DNA of 64,000 nucleotides from Asticcacaulis sp. YBE204 (GTDB lineage Bacteria > Pseudomonadota > Alphaproteobacteria > Caulobacterales > Caulobacteraceae): contig NZ_AWGF01000003.1 of assembly GCF_000495855.1 (NCBI RefSeq), forward strand, positions 124,001 through 188,000. The letters run 5' to 3'. A program made the translations under genes and the position numbers. Below, piece after piece: positions 55,719 through 64,000 of the stretch (position 1 is its first letter; the number at the start of each line of letters is the position of its first letter). Under the pieces are notes generated by a model that worked only from the letters and a program-made list of their open reading frames with translations, was not told where the DNA came from and searched no databases.

Positions 55719-56194
55719 CGAATCGCCGTGATTTCGACCGTCGCGCCAGACACCTGTCCTTCGTCGCCGACTTCGCGGCCCATCAGCGCACGCGCCATAG
55801 GCGAGACATAGGAGATCAGGCCCTGCGCCGGATCAGCTTCATCCTCGCCGACGATGCGATAGGTCTGTTCACGACCGTCCTCACGCAGGATATCGACCGT
55901 GCAGCCGAATACGACCTTGTCCGGCGCGCTGACCGGCTCGATGCGTTGGGCCGACCCCAGCCGCGCCGTGTAATAACGCAGATCGCGTGTCGCGCGCGCC
56001 ATCGCCGTCCGGTCGTCGCTGATGTCCGACGCTCCTTGCGCCGTCGTATAGGCCAGCCGGGCCGCAGCAAAGGCGGCTTCAAGCTGCGCCAGCCCTTCGG
56101 GTGTCACCAGATTGGGATGCGCAGAAATGGGCCGATCCGGCAGATTGGCGGCAGCGGCTTCGTGGTCTTCGTCTTTAGTAAAGGCAACGCTCAT
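55715..56194 (-). CDS. GreA/GreB-family transcription factor
   Basis: 159 residues. The N-terminal coiled coil (about residues 27-80) is followed by the C-terminal GreA/GreB domain with V-V-F-G-C-T-V-D-I-L, Y-R-I-V-G-E-D-E-A-D, I-S-Y-V-S-P-M-A-R-A-L-M-G-R and G-D-E-G. The acidic tip residues between the two helices (D-I-S-D-D-R-T) fit a cleavage factor for backtracked RNA polymerase, but a Rnk-like role is possible. The ATG at 56194 is followed by a charged N-terminus not typical of E. coli GreA. Confidence 0.85.
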   Translation of the reverse strand: MSVAFTKDEDHEAAAANLPDRPISAHPNLVTPEGLAQLEAAFAAARLAYTTAQGASDISDDRTAMARATRDLRYYTARLGSAQRIEPVSAPDKVVFGCTVDILREDGREQTYRIVGEDEADPAQGLISYVSPMARALMGREVGDEGQVSGATVEITAIR

Positions 56195-56330
56195 GGGATA
56201 TTATAGAGCCGTGCAATGAGCATTGGCAACGTCACCTTGCCTAGCGTGCAGATACTAACGACGGTTTTTGGTGGTTTTAAATGCCATATGCCTTAAGCTG
56301 GTTTGGATTTAGCGCACCCAGGGGAACGTG

Positions 56331-56969
56331 ATGCTGATGAAAATCATAAAAGCCATCGGCTGGCTCGGACTTATGCTTTGTCTGATATTTCTGTTGGAAT
56401 TGCGTCAGTCATCGCGGAACGGCAACCTCTCGCCAACGATGGAAGTCGTTGCCAATATGATTTTAGTGCTTGGTTTAATTATAATTTTCTGGTTTCAACG
56501 TGCGGGTGCCAGAAAATCCAAAACCCGAAAGACAGCCCATTTATATGAAGACGGTTTCAATCCATATCCACGTCATCTGACCGGTTATGGCGAAACAAAA
56601 GATTCTCTTGAAGATTACAGTCTGTCGCGGCTGGTCTTGATCGGTTTCATTCTGGCGTACGGATTGTGGGGCAGCCTTATACCGCCTGATCTGTTTCCGG
56701 TTACGCATCAATATATCGGTTTGGGCATATTGGCAGTGAGCTTCATTTATTGGCTGGCCTTAGCCATAAGGCTGCGCAGCTTTTTCAAGCCGGTATTGAG
56801 GCTATTGTTCGCCGTTATCATTTTTGCCGTCAGTCTTGTGGTCTATGCCTGTGACCTGCTCACTCTGACGCTTGAAAACAATCCCTACGACCCTGTCGTC
56901 GGATCGCTTATTGCCGCATGGGCGCTGGTCGCCAGCACCTTGGTATTTAAAGCGAAAAGGCGGATCTGA
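56331..56969 (+). CDS. Membrane protein in AT-rich patch
   Basis: 212 residues from ATG 56331, preceded by AGGGGAA (GTG at 56328 is an alternative). About five hydrophobic helices. Between helices 2 and 3 is a polar loop, K-S-K-T-R-K-T-A-H-L-Y-E-D-G-F-N-P-Y-P-R. No family recognised. The codons use more A/T at third positions than nearby genes, which hints at transfer. It is followed 19 bases later by another unknown gene. Confidence 0.65.
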   Translation: MLMKIIKAIGWLGLMLCLIFLLELRQSSRNGNLSPTMEVVANMILVLGLIIIFWFQRAGARKSKTRKTAHLYEDGFNPYPRHLTGYGETKDSLEDYSLSRLVLIGFILAYGLWGSLIPPDLFPVTHQYIGLGILAVSFIYWLALAIRLRSFFKPVLRLLFAVIIFAVSLVVYACDLLTLTLENNPYDPVVGSLIAAWALVASTLVFKAKRRI

Positions 56970-56988
56970 TATGGCGGAAAATGAGTGA

Positions 56989-57354
56989 ATGCAGATGATA
57001 TCGGCTTTACAAATTGATGAAACCGAAAGAGGTCTGGTTATCGACATAGACAGCTGGTCCAAGCTTGTCGCGTTTCAAACCATTGTACTTTCGGCCAAAT
57101 TTCCCGAAACCGGCACAGCTAAGGCAGAGGTTCTACTCAGTCCGTTTGTAGAACAACTGGTCGATGCCTGTCGCGAAAAATTGGCCAAAGAAGAACCTTG
57201 GCCAGCCGGTCACCACTTTGCCTCTGATGATCCATTCGTGCTTGCCGTTACAGCCACGGTCGATGAATATATTCAGCAACATGACCTGCACACCGAGCGC
57301 CAAACGCTTTTGATCCGGGCTTTAAAACCCCATACGGTCGAGGGCTTAAATTGA
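56989..57354 (+). CDS. Hypothetical cytosolic protein in AT-rich patch
   Basis: 121 residues, soluble, mixed charge, no signal or membrane segment. It has one Cys and no known motif. The ATG at 56995 would also be possible. It probably forms one operon with the membrane protein upstream, since only 19 bases separate them. A hairpin (ACAGGCG ... CGCCTGT at about 57457-57485) follows after about 100 bases. Confidence 0.55.
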   Translation: MQMISALQIDETERGLVIDIDSWSKLVAFQTIVLSAKFPETGTAKAEVLLSPFVEQLVDACREKLAKEEPWPAGHHFASDDPFVLAVTATVDEYIQQHDLHTERQTLLIRALKPHTVEGLN

Positions 57355-57377
57355 AGCTTGTCAGTAGATTTCATCTG

Positions 57378-57452
57378 ACACGATACCCCTCTGTCACGCC
57401 TTCGCTAAAGCTCAGCGCGCCACCTCCCCACTGCGTAGGAGGAGGAAGACAA
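57378..57452. repeat. GC-rich REP-like unit
   Basis: TACCCCTCTGTCACGCCTTCG ... GCGCGCCACCTCCCCACTGCG ... TAGGAGGAGGAAG. It matches one half of the 23.5-23.7 kb pair. Confidence 0.8.
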
Positions 57453-57510
57453 TAATACAGGCGAGGATGCACGATCCCCGCCTGTTGTCGTAACGCTAAT
57501 TTCGCCACCC

Positions 57511-57545
57511 GCTCCAAGTCAGGGGTGTAGGGCCTGTGGCCCTAC
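57511..57545 (-). repeat. Short hairpin repeat, third family, copy B
   Basis: GCTCCAAGTCAGGGGT then hairpin GTAGGGC-ctgtg-GCCCTAC (57527-57545). It matches copy A at 7541-7576 with compensating base changes. It overlaps the stop codon of ettA (57542-57544). Confidence 0.6.
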
Positions 57546-59209
57546 CGGGCGAACTTCTGGAACTTGATACGCTTGGGGATCAGGCTGTCGGTGCCCAGAC
57601 GGCGCTTCTTGTCCTCTTCGTACATTTCAAAGTTGCCTTCGAACCATTCGACGTGACTGTCGCCTTCAAACGCCAGGATATGCGTCGCCAGACGATCGAG
57701 GAACCAGCGGTCGTGGGAGATGACCACGGCGCAGCCCGCGAATTCTTCCAGCGCCTCTTCGAGGGCCTGAAGCGTTTCGATATCGAGGTCGTTGGTCGGT
57801 TCATCGAGCAGGATGACGTTGCCGCCCGAAGCCAGCGTCTTGGCCAGGTGGACACGGTTGCGCTCACCGCCGGACAGGAGCCCGACCTTCTTCTGCTGGT
57901 CGCCGCCCTTGAAGTTGAAGCCACCGACATAGGCGCGCGAATTGAGTTCGCGCTTGCCGACCACCATGACGTCGGTGCCGCCGGAAATGGCCTGCCAGAC
58001 GGTGTGTTCGGGGTTCAGGTCGTCGCGCGACTGATCGACATAGGCCAGCTTGACGGTTTCGCCGAGCTTGATCGTGCCGGCGTCGGGCTGTTCGACGCCG
58101 GTGATCAGCTTGAACAGGGTCGATTTGCCGGCGCCGTTCGGGCCGATGATACCGACGATACCGTTGGGCGGCAGGCGGAAGGTGAGATCCTTGAACAGGA
58201 CCTTGTCGCCGAATTCCTTTTCGAGGCCGTTGACCTCCAGCACCAGATTGCCGAGGCGCGGCCCCGGCGGGATGGTAATGGTGGCGTAGGACTGCGCCTG
58301 ACGCGCGTTTTCCTGTTCGCGCACCATGTCGTCATAGGCCGCCAGACGGGCCTTCGACTTCGACTGACGGGCCTTGGCACCCGAACGAACCCATTCCAGT
58401 TCCTTGGTCAGGGCGCGCTGACGGGCTTCGGATTCGGACTGCTCCTGCACGACGCGCTTCTGCTTCTGCTCCAGCCAGCCGGAATAGTTGCCCTCGTAGG
58501 GCACGCCCTTGCCGCGGTCGAGTTCCAGCGTCCACTTGGTCACCTGATCGAGGAAGTAGCGATCGTGGGTGACGAGGATGACGCAGCCAGGGAAGTTTTC
58601 GAGGTGGTGCTGAAGCCAGGCGACCGATTCCGCATCGAGGTGGTTGGTCGGTTCGTCCAGCAGGAGCATGTCGGGCTTCGACAGCAGCAGACGGGCCAGA
58701 GCCACGCGGCGCTTTTCACCGCCCGACAGCTTGGTGACTTCGCTGTCGTTCGGCGGGCAGCGCAGGGCGTCCATGGCCATTTCGATGCGCGAGTCGATAT
58801 CCCACAGGTCACCGGCGTCGATCTTTTCCTGAAGGGCGTTCATCTCCTCCATCAGCTCGTCGGTATATTCCTCGCCCATCTGCTCGGCGACCTTGTTGAA
58901 CCGGTCGAAGGTCTTCTTTTCCTCGCACCAGTCGATGACGTTTTCCCAGACGGTTTTGCTGTCATCCAGATGCGGCTCCTGTTGCAGGTAGCCCATCTTG
59001 GTACCGTCGGCGGCGCGCGCCTCGCCGGAAAATTCCTTGTCGATCCCGGCCATGATCTTGAGCAGGGTCGACTTACCCGAACCGTTGACCCCGACCACAC
59101 CGATCTTGGCGTCGGAATAGAAGGAGAGCCAGATGTTTTCGAAGACCTTCTTACCGCCGGGGTAATGCTTGGTCAGGCCCTGCATCTGGAAAATATATTG
59201 CTGCGCCAT
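57542..59209 (-). CDS. ettA: Energy-dependent translational throttle EttA (ABC-F)
   Basis: 555 residues from ATG 59209; a longer frame to 59467 is not supported. Two ATPase domains without membrane parts: Walker [10 protein letters not shown] (40-48) and G-P-N-G-A-G-K-S-T; signatures L-S-G-G-E-K-R-R and L-S-G-G-E-R-N-R; Walker [13 protein letters not shown] and [12 protein letters not shown]. The linker and arm region match EttA. It senses ATP/ADP and controls the first translation cycles on the ribosome. Confidence 0.95.
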   Translation of the reverse strand: MAQQYIFQMQGLTKHYPGGKKVFENIWLSFYSDAKIGVVGVNGSGKSTLLKIMAGIDKEFSGEARAADGTKMGYLQQEPHLDDSKTVWENVIDWCEEKKTFDRFNKVAEQMGEEYTDELMEEMNALQEKIDAGDLWDIDSRIEMAMDALRCPPNDSEVTKLSGGEKRRVALARLLLSKPDMLLLDEPTNHLDAESVAWLQHHLENFPGCVILVTHDRYFLDQVTKWTLELDRGKGVPYEGNYSGWLEQKQKRVVQEQSESEARQRALTKELEWVRSGAKARQSKSKARLAAYDDMVREQENARQAQSYATITIPPGPRLGNLVLEVNGLEKEFGDKVLFKDLTFRLPPNGIVGIIGPNGAGKSTLFKLITGVEQPDAGTIKLGETVKLAYVDQSRDDLNPEHTVWQAISGGTDVMVVGKRELNSRAYVGGFNFKGGDQQKKVGLLSGGERNRVHLAKTLASGGNVILLDEPTNDLDIETLQALEEALEEFAGCAVVISHDRWFLDRLATHILAFEGDSHVEWFEGNFEMYEEDKKRRLGTDSLIPKRIKFQKFAR

Positions 59210-59358
59210 GCGTGCGGCACCCTTTGAATCTTGCGTGTGGGATGAGTTGTGCGCGGTGTAGCCGTCCGCGCCTAAAATCTCAAGGCTTAATCCGATTGAT
59301 GCGATTGCCAAGCGTCCATTGTCCGGGCAATCTTGCTGCGCGCGCAACGGGGGCAAGG

Positions 59359-60504
59359 ATGGATCGTCGGCGATTGATACAGTTGGGCACGGCGGGCCTG
59401 ATCGGCGCCGCCCTGCCCGCGCGGGCACAGACGGCGGGCGGACTCGTGCCGCTACGATTGTCGCCATCGGAAATATTCAAGATCACAGTGTGCCTCAGGC
59501 CGTTTCGCGCGACGGGTCCGCGCATCGAAGCCGAAAAGATCGGCGGCAAGACCATCATCCACAACTACGGCCACGGCGGGTCGGGTTGGTCGCTGTCGTG
59601 GGGATCGGCGGCCGAAGCGCTTCGACTGGCGCCCTCAAGGCCACTTTTGGCCAAACCACAAAAAGTCGCGGTGATCGGCGCGGGCGCCATCGGCCTGACT
59701 CAGGCCCTGGCCGCGCAGCGCGCCGGGATGCAGGTGACGATCTATGCGCGCGAGCGGTATCCCTTCGTGCGATCCGGCGGGGCGACGGGCAGTTGGACGC
59801 CGGATTCGCGTGTGGCCCTGACCTCGGCGGCACCTACCGGTTTTGCCGATCAGTGGGAGCGCATGGCGCGGCGGTCATGGACGATGCACAATGCCTATTT
59901 GGGATTACCGGGCGCGCCGGTCGAATGGATGGATCATTACCATTCCAATAGCGAGATGGACCCGGCCTTAATCCCGGCGAACCTGCCGCCCGATCCGGGC
60001 TGTGTCTATCTGAGCAACCGCTTACACGGCACCATACCCCGCGGCCACATGGTGGATCGCGAATTGCATCCCTTTAACGCCGAACTGGTGAATGTGCGTC
60101 CAACCCTGATCTTCAATATTGCCGCCTACGCGCATCAGCTTGAGCAGGACTTCCTGATCGCTGGCGGGCGCTTCGTCCCGGCGGATTTCGCCTCGCCGAA
60201 GGACGTGGCGCGCCTCCCCGAAAAGGTCATCTTCAACTGCACGGGCTATGGCGCGCGGACGCTGTGGAGCGATGAGACGATCCTGCCCGTGCGCGGTCAG
60301 ATCGCCTGGTTGCCGCCGCAAGCGGATGTTCACTACGGTTTTCGCTACAAGGGCATCATGGCGATGGCGCGGCGAGACGGCATCATCGTCCAGCAGGTCG
60401 GGCCGCACGACGGACTGGGCTGGAACGACGCCAACGAAGCGCCTGACATCGACCACGCGCGCCTGACGGTGGCGCAGTTTCGCGACGCCTATAGAGTGGT
60501 TTAA
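59359..60504 (+). CDS. Tat-exported D-amino-acid-oxidase-like flavoprotein, permuted order
   Basis: 381 residues from ATG 59359, preceded by [20 protein letters not shown] with a hydrophobic stretch is a twin-arginine signal. [11 protein letters not shown] (45-55) and [15 protein letters not shown] (68-82) are segments that in D-amino-acid oxidases sit near the C-terminus, but here they come before the FAD-binding G-x-G-x-x-G (V-I-G-A-G-A-I-G-L, 105-113). The C-terminus ends where those segments would be expected. A periplasmic FAD oxidase of amino acids or similar substrates is likely. Confidence 0.82.
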   Translation: MDRRRLIQLGTAGLIGAALPARAQTAGGLVPLRLSPSEIFKITVCLRPFRATGPRIEAEKIGGKTIIHNYGHGGSGWSLSWGSAAEALRLAPSRPLLAKPQKVAVIGAGAIGLTQALAAQRAGMQVTIYARERYPFVRSGGATGSWTPDSRVALTSAAPTGFADQWERMARRSWTMHNAYLGLPGAPVEWMDHYHSNSEMDPALIPANLPPDPGCVYLSNRLHGTIPRGHMVDRELHPFNAELVNVRPTLIFNIAAYAHQLEQDFLIAGGRFVPADFASPKDVARLPEKVIFNCTGYGARTLWSDETILPVRGQIAWLPPQADVHYGFRYKGIMAMARRDGIIVQQVGPHDGLGWNDANEAPDIDHARLTVAQFRDAYRVV

Positions 60505-60989
60505 GCGCTAAAAACCGCCGCCAGAATATCCTCCAGATGCTCCCGGTCGGTCTCGTCAAAAGTCGAGTATGACTCCGAATCGACATCGAACACGGCGATC
60601 AGTTCGCCCGCCTTATCGAAGACCGGCACGACGATCTCGGAATTGGTGCGGGAATCGCAGGCGATGTGCCCCGGAAAGGCGTGGACATCCGGTACGATTT
60701 GCGTGGTTCTTTCACGCGCTGCCGCCCCGCAGACGCCGCGTTTGAAGTCGATTCTCAGGCAGCCCAGCGTTCCCTGATACGGCCCCACAACCAGTTCATC
60801 GACGCCTTGCGCCTTCTTTACCTGATCGACGATGTAAAACCCCGTCCAGAACCAGCTCTCGAAGGCCTGCGAGGCCAGACAGGCGATCGAGGCCATCTGC
60901 GCCACGCGGTCGAATTCGTTATCCAGAACCGACAGGATTTCCTTTTTAAGGGACTGATAGATTTCCGTTTTCTGAGACGCGGTGAGCAT
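60501..60989 (-). CDS. msrC: Free methionine-(R)-sulfoxide reductase (GAF domain)
   Basis: 162 residues, one GAF domain. Conserved Cys are C77 (G-T-L-G-C), C87 (G-V-C-G) and C111 (I-A-C-D), the set used by fRMsr. W46/W48 and D-x-E near D-S-E-S-Y (residues about 138-142) form the substrate pocket. It reduces free Met-R-sulfoxide with thioredoxin. The stop shares three bases with the convergent oxidase gene. The name msrC follows E. coli usage. Confidence 0.93.
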   Translation of the reverse strand: MLTASQKTEIYQSLKKEILSVLDNEFDRVAQMASIACLASQAFESWFWTGFYIVDQVKKAQGVDELVVGPYQGTLGCLRIDFKRGVCGAAARERTTQIVPDVHAFPGHIACDSRTNSEIVVPVFDKAGELIAVFDVDSESYSTFDETDREHLEDILAAVFSA

Positions 60990-61325
60990 ATTTTACCTGT
61001 GACGCTGGCATTTGATGCGCATTTTTCGCGCATACGGGGAAATTATAAAAACCCGATACATATTTATCGGCTTCGACACGAAATCGGGCACTAATCGTCA
61101 CTTCATTAACACTTTTTTCTGGCCAAGGCCTGCGATTTAACGCATGTTGTCCCCGTTATTCGAGGGGTTGAACGACAGTTCGGGGCAAGGACGTTTTCGC
61201 GACAATCTGGCAACGCTTGACCGCTATATCTGCGGCCTGCCGGTACGGTGCTTGACAGTCCACGCAATCCCTCAGAAAAGATTTTGTTAACCATATTTTG
61301 CCGACGCATGTCGGGGCGATGCGTG
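60990..61325 (+). promoter_or_regulatory. Upstream region of the Sel1 lipoprotein gene
   Basis: 336 bases without a supported gene. GATTTTGTTAACCATATT holds TTAACCAT at 61287-61294, about 35 bases before the start, the form of the CtrA half-site. A ttacct/aaaaat AT-rich part near 61010-61060 may hold the msrC promoter. No repeat seen. Confidence 0.45.
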
Positions 61326-62903
61326 ATGTCAATGAGCAAGGACATGAGGTCCGGCGATACCGGTCGAAAGACCAGCCGCCTGACCGAACGGACGACAGCG
61401 AACCGCGCGCCGCTTCGGGCCGCGTCCCTGTTGCTGTTGACTGCCCTCACCTTGCCGCTGGCCGGTTGCGACGTCTTCGTTGACTGGCCCGGTGGCGGCG
61501 GTGGCGACGCCGCGCGCGGTATGACCGGTTGCCCGCGTCCGCCGATGGCCGATGCCGGCGGGTTCAACGATCAGGAACGGGCGATCCGCTACTTCCGCAA
61601 GCACGCCTTCGCCAACGACTTCTTCTCGCAGCTTGAACTGGCCAACCGCTATATGGCGGTGCGCGCGACGGACAAGAACCTCGAAGACCCGATCGAGGCC
61701 TCGGTGTGGCTGGTCATGGCTTTGACCAACCCGGAAGGCTTCGCGCCGATCAACCGCACGCTCAAGAACGGGCAGATGGCCTCGCGCTTCGACAAGTGCC
61801 GGGCGGTCGAACGCGCCAACGCCTATCGTCAGCTTGAGCGCAACCTCGAGCGGATGGACAATTCCGAGCGCGACAAGGTCCGCGACCGCGTCATCTATAT
61901 ACAGGCGCAACTGGGGGCCGACGGTTTCCGGACGCTGGGCCGTCTGTATGACGCCCAATACGGCCCGATGGGTGAGCCCGCCGACAACCGCGAAGCCGTG
62001 CGCGCCATGATGCGCAACCCGGTCGACGGTCGCCCGAACGTCATTTCGCTGTTCCAGCGTAACGATGTCGACGCCTATCTCTATAACTACAAAGCGTCCG
62101 AAACCGGCGATGTCGGCTCCTACGTGATGCTCAAGGATTTCGAGCGCTCGTCGCCCGACCGCAACCGCTACGGGGCCTTCGTCGAAGCGAAGGCCAAGCG
62201 CTGGGTCGCGCCCTACGAGTTCTATCCGCCGACGGCACCGACCGGCGGCGTACCGCACTCGGACGAGAGCCGCCCGCGCAACGACGCCTACGAATACGCC
62301 CTGTCGCGCATGGACGAACTGCCGTTCATCCACGTCTGGCGCGCGCTGGTCTATCTCGACCTGGCCCAGCCCGGCCCGCCGCCGGGCGGCGCCTATAACC
62401 GCGTCAGCGATCAATATCACGATCAGGGTCCGCTCGGACCCAACGACGGCGATCTTCAGCCGGTTCAACGCCCCGAAGCGCCGGTCAGCAGCGGCCCCGG
62501 TCGCGTCTCGCCGCAAACACTTGCCGCCCTGCGCGGGATTTTGGGCCGTCCCGACGGGGCGCGCCTGACCAATCTCGACAAGGTGCGCGCCATTCAGCTG
62601 GCCGCGACCAACGGATCGAAGGACGCGCAGCTGGTGCTGGCGGTCATGTATTCCGAAGGCGTCGGCGTCCCCGCCGACTATGCCCGCGCCTATTACTGGT
62701 ATCAGGAGGCCGAAAAGCAGGGCTCCGCCGAGGCGCGCTTCGCCATGTCGACCTATTTCGCGCTCGGCCTCGGCGGTGTTGCGGATCAGGACAAGGCGTC
62801 CGCCGTGGTGCTGCGCCTCGATTCGGCGCTGGCCGGGTACAAGCCGTCGGCCTCGCGCCTGCAAGCCGTTCTGGCGCAGGTGTCGGCCAATCCGGGACGA
62901 TGA
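61326..62903 (+). CDS. Sel1-repeat lipoprotein
   Basis: 525 residues from ATG 61326 (61308 and 61332 are alternatives). The signal L-L-L-L-T-A-L-T-L-P-L-A-G-C has lipobox L-A-G-C, after an unusually long polar N-terminus of about 25 residues. The mature part starts with a Gly-rich stretch (G-G-G-G-G). Sel1/TPR-like units are clear in A-T-N-G-S-K-D-A-Q-L-V-L-A-V-M-Y-S-E-G-V-G-V-P and Q-E-A-E-K-Q-G-S-A-E-A-R-F. It is probably an envelope scaffold. Its stop overlaps an ATG of the next gene region. Confidence 0.8.
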   Translation: MSMSKDMRSGDTGRKTSRLTERTTANRAPLRAASLLLLTALTLPLAGCDVFVDWPGGGGGDAARGMTGCPRPPMADAGGFNDQERAIRYFRKHAFANDFFSQLELANRYMAVRATDKNLEDPIEASVWLVMALTNPEGFAPINRTLKNGQMASRFDKCRAVERANAYRQLERNLERMDNSERDKVRDRVIYIQAQLGADGFRTLGRLYDAQYGPMGEPADNREAVRAMMRNPVDGRPNVISLFQRNDVDAYLYNYKASETGDVGSYVMLKDFERSSPDRNRYGAFVEAKAKRWVAPYEFYPPTAPTGGVPHSDESRPRNDAYEYALSRMDELPFIHVWRALVYLDLAQPGPPPGGAYNRVSDQYHDQGPLGPNDGDLQPVQRPEAPVSSGPGRVSPQTLAALRGILGRPDGARLTNLDKVRAIQLAATNGSKDAQLVLAVMYSEGVGVPADYARAYYWYQEAEKQGSAEARFAMSTYFALGLGGVADQDKASAVVLRLDSALAGYKPSASRLQAVLAQVSANPGR

Positions 62904-62914
62904 GGGACATGACC

Positions 62915-64000
62915 ATGAAAACCGCCATCACCCGCATCCTTACCGTTGTCGCCGCCGCCTTCGCGCTGGCCGCCGCCGGTTTCACCGCCGCGCCCGCCGC
63001 CGCGCAATCGGCCTATACGGGCTATAGCGCCGCCCGCACCGAAGGCCTGACCCGTCCGTGCTTCGGCGTGCTGCTCGACTATCAGCTCAAGACCTGCCAC
63101 GGCAAGGTCTATAAGCCCAAGCCACGCTACGGCTATTACGGCTCGACCTGGAACGCGACGATCAATTGCGACACCGCCCGTCAGGCCTATGTCGAAGAGA
63201 CCGTGCGCCGGATGCGTCCGGGCGGCGTGATCAAGCTGATCGCACGCAACCGGTCCTGCGTGGCCAGCCTGCTGATCAATAACCGTATCACCATTATCGG
63301 CGAAAGCAGCGATCCGCGCCTGCCGGTGCTGGTCGCGCCGGACGGCGAATCCTGCTTGCGCATCAACCCGGCCGCCGATCGCGTCGTGCTGAAAAACATG
63401 ATGATCGAGTCGCGCCGCGGCGGGCAATCGGCCTGTATCTACGCCTCGAACGCCGAAGTGACCCTGCAAAACACGACCATCCGCTATGAAGGCGACAGCG
63501 CCGCCCTGCACATCGCCGGCGGACGGCTGAACCTCATCTCATCCTTCATCGTAGCCAAGACGCGCACAGTGGCCGTAGCCGTGAATTCAGCGCAACTGTT
63601 CGCCGAACAGACCGGCATCACCTCGACCTCGGGCGGGCTCTATGCGGTGTTGAACGGCGACTCGCAGATGCAGGGCGTCACGGTGCAGCAACTGGCCGAC
63701 TGGCGCGGGTTCGAGCGCGGTGAAGGCGCCGTCGGCATCGAGATCAAGCTCGACTCCAGCGACTCGATCCTCAACATGGACGACATGCGCGTCGAATTCT
63801 TCGCCGAGGCCATCCAGCTGTCCGGCGCGGGCGAGGCCCTGCTGTCGCGCTCGCTGATCGACTATTCGACGCACGGCATCACCTCGGCGCTCAACCGCGT
63901 ACGCATCATCGACAACAAGATTCTGTCGGAAGAGATCGCCATCAATATCGACAGCGGCACGGGCTTTATCGGCACCAATCAGATCGCCCGCGTTCATACG
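62915..64000 (+). CDS. Secreted beta-helix protein (3' end outside window)
   Basis: 361+ residues, open to the last base. The ATG at 62915 starts M-K-T-A-I-T-R-I-L-T-V-V-A-A-A-F, a signal peptide with cleavage near A-A-A-Q-S. ATGs at 62900 and 62909 are in the same frame. After a Cys-containing N-terminal part, irregular repeats such as R-I-T-I-I-G-E-S-S-D-P-R and V-V-L-K-N-M-M-I-E-S suggest a right-handed parallel beta-helix (pectate-lyase-like fold). It follows the Sel1 lipoprotein by 11 bases, so the two are probably co-expressed. The catalytic residues, if any, are not visible. Confidence 0.72.
   Translation, partial: MKTAITRILTVVAAAFALAAAGFTAAPAAAQSAYTGYSAARTEGLTRPCFGVLLDYQLKTCHGKVYKPKPRYGYYGSTWNATINCDTARQAYVEETVRRMRPGGVIKLIARNRSCVASLLINNRITIIGESSDPRLPVLVAPDGESCLRINPAADRVVLKNMMIESRRGGQSACIYASNAEVTLQNTTIRYEGDSAALHIAGGRLNLISSFIVAKTRTVAVAVNSAQLFAEQTGITSTSGGLYAVLNGDSQMQGVTVQQLADWRGFERGEGAVGIEIKLDSSDSILNMDDMRVEFFAEAIQLSGAGEALLSRSLIDYSTHGITSALNRVRIIDNKILSEEIAINIDSGTGFIGTNQIARVHT

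Noticed and set aside
57536-59227. 563-codon plus-strand ORF
   Set aside because: Shadow of ettA; Leu/Phe/Gly-rich without a recognisable fold.
61329-62864. 511-codon minus-strand ORF
   Set aside because: Shadow of the Sel1 lipoprotein gene, which has a lipobox and Sel1 units.

Overview
The window reads as a chromosomal segment of an alphaproteobacterium of the Caulobacterales, most like Asticcacaulis or Caulobacter. That is an inference from protein character and gene order, not from a search. Supporting signs are an FtsZ with a long Pro/Gln-rich linker and a conserved C-terminal peptide, the phaB-phaA/phaR locus, the order ruvC-ruvA-ruvB-ybgC-tolQRAB-pal-cpoB-tilS-ftsH, and GANTC sites (the CcrM methylation target) clustered at the division promoters. 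Most of the window is GC-rich. Two AT-richer patches stand out, at about 18.5-20.4 kb and 56.2-57.4 kb. I found no tRNA, rRNA, CRISPR array, transposase or phage gene.

Layout. 0-6 kb: end of a TonB-dependent receptor, a methyltransferase, glyoxalase II, a secreted DUF4908-like protein and the PHA genes phaB/phaA. 6-14 kb: the PHA regulator phaR, two small genes, a membrane protein, a lipid-linked sugar pair (GT2 and ArnT-like) and a DUF1800/DUF1501 pair. 13.8-14.8 kb: the guanidinium exporter gdx behind a guanidine-III riboswitch, then three tandem genes for related 24-residue hydrophobic peptides. 15-27 kb: an AAA ATPase, fumC, an AT-rich DUF262/HEPN pair, an ABC exporter, MAPEG, a Lys/Ala-rich protein, prmA and accessory membrane proteins. 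27-29.5 kb: an M24 aminopeptidase and two tiny envelope genes. 29.6-52.3 kb: one long minus-strand block of essential cell-envelope, division and repair genes, transcribed ruvCAB, ybgC, tolQRAB, pal, cpoB, tilS, ftsH, ftsQ, ftsA, ftsZ, lpxC, bamD, recN, ligA. 52.5-64 kb: a TPR membrane protein, small secreted and membrane proteins, GNAT, a GreA-like factor, the ABC-F factor EttA, an oddly ordered Tat-exported DAAO-like oxidase, free-Met-R-sulfoxide reductase, a Sel1 lipoprotein and a beta-helix protein cut by the window end.

Repeats. Three dispersed families occur. (1) A palindrome of about 47 bp is present in eight copies; one strand reads R-I-P-K-S-V-x-R-F. Copies sit in the 3' end of ruvC, at the start of tilS, between tolA and tolB, and inside the linker of the gdx riboswitch. 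(2) GC-rich REP-like units with paired CTCCCC/GGGGAG arms lie between genes, and two are in frame inside tilS. (3) A third short hairpin unit is found twice.

Most worth a second look: the riboswitch carrying a repeat in its linker, the three 24-residue peptide genes, the DUF262/HEPN island (a candidate defence module), the apparently circularly permuted D-amino-acid-oxidase-like protein, the repeat-derived ends of RuvC and TilS, and the junction that places ftsH directly upstream of ftsQ.
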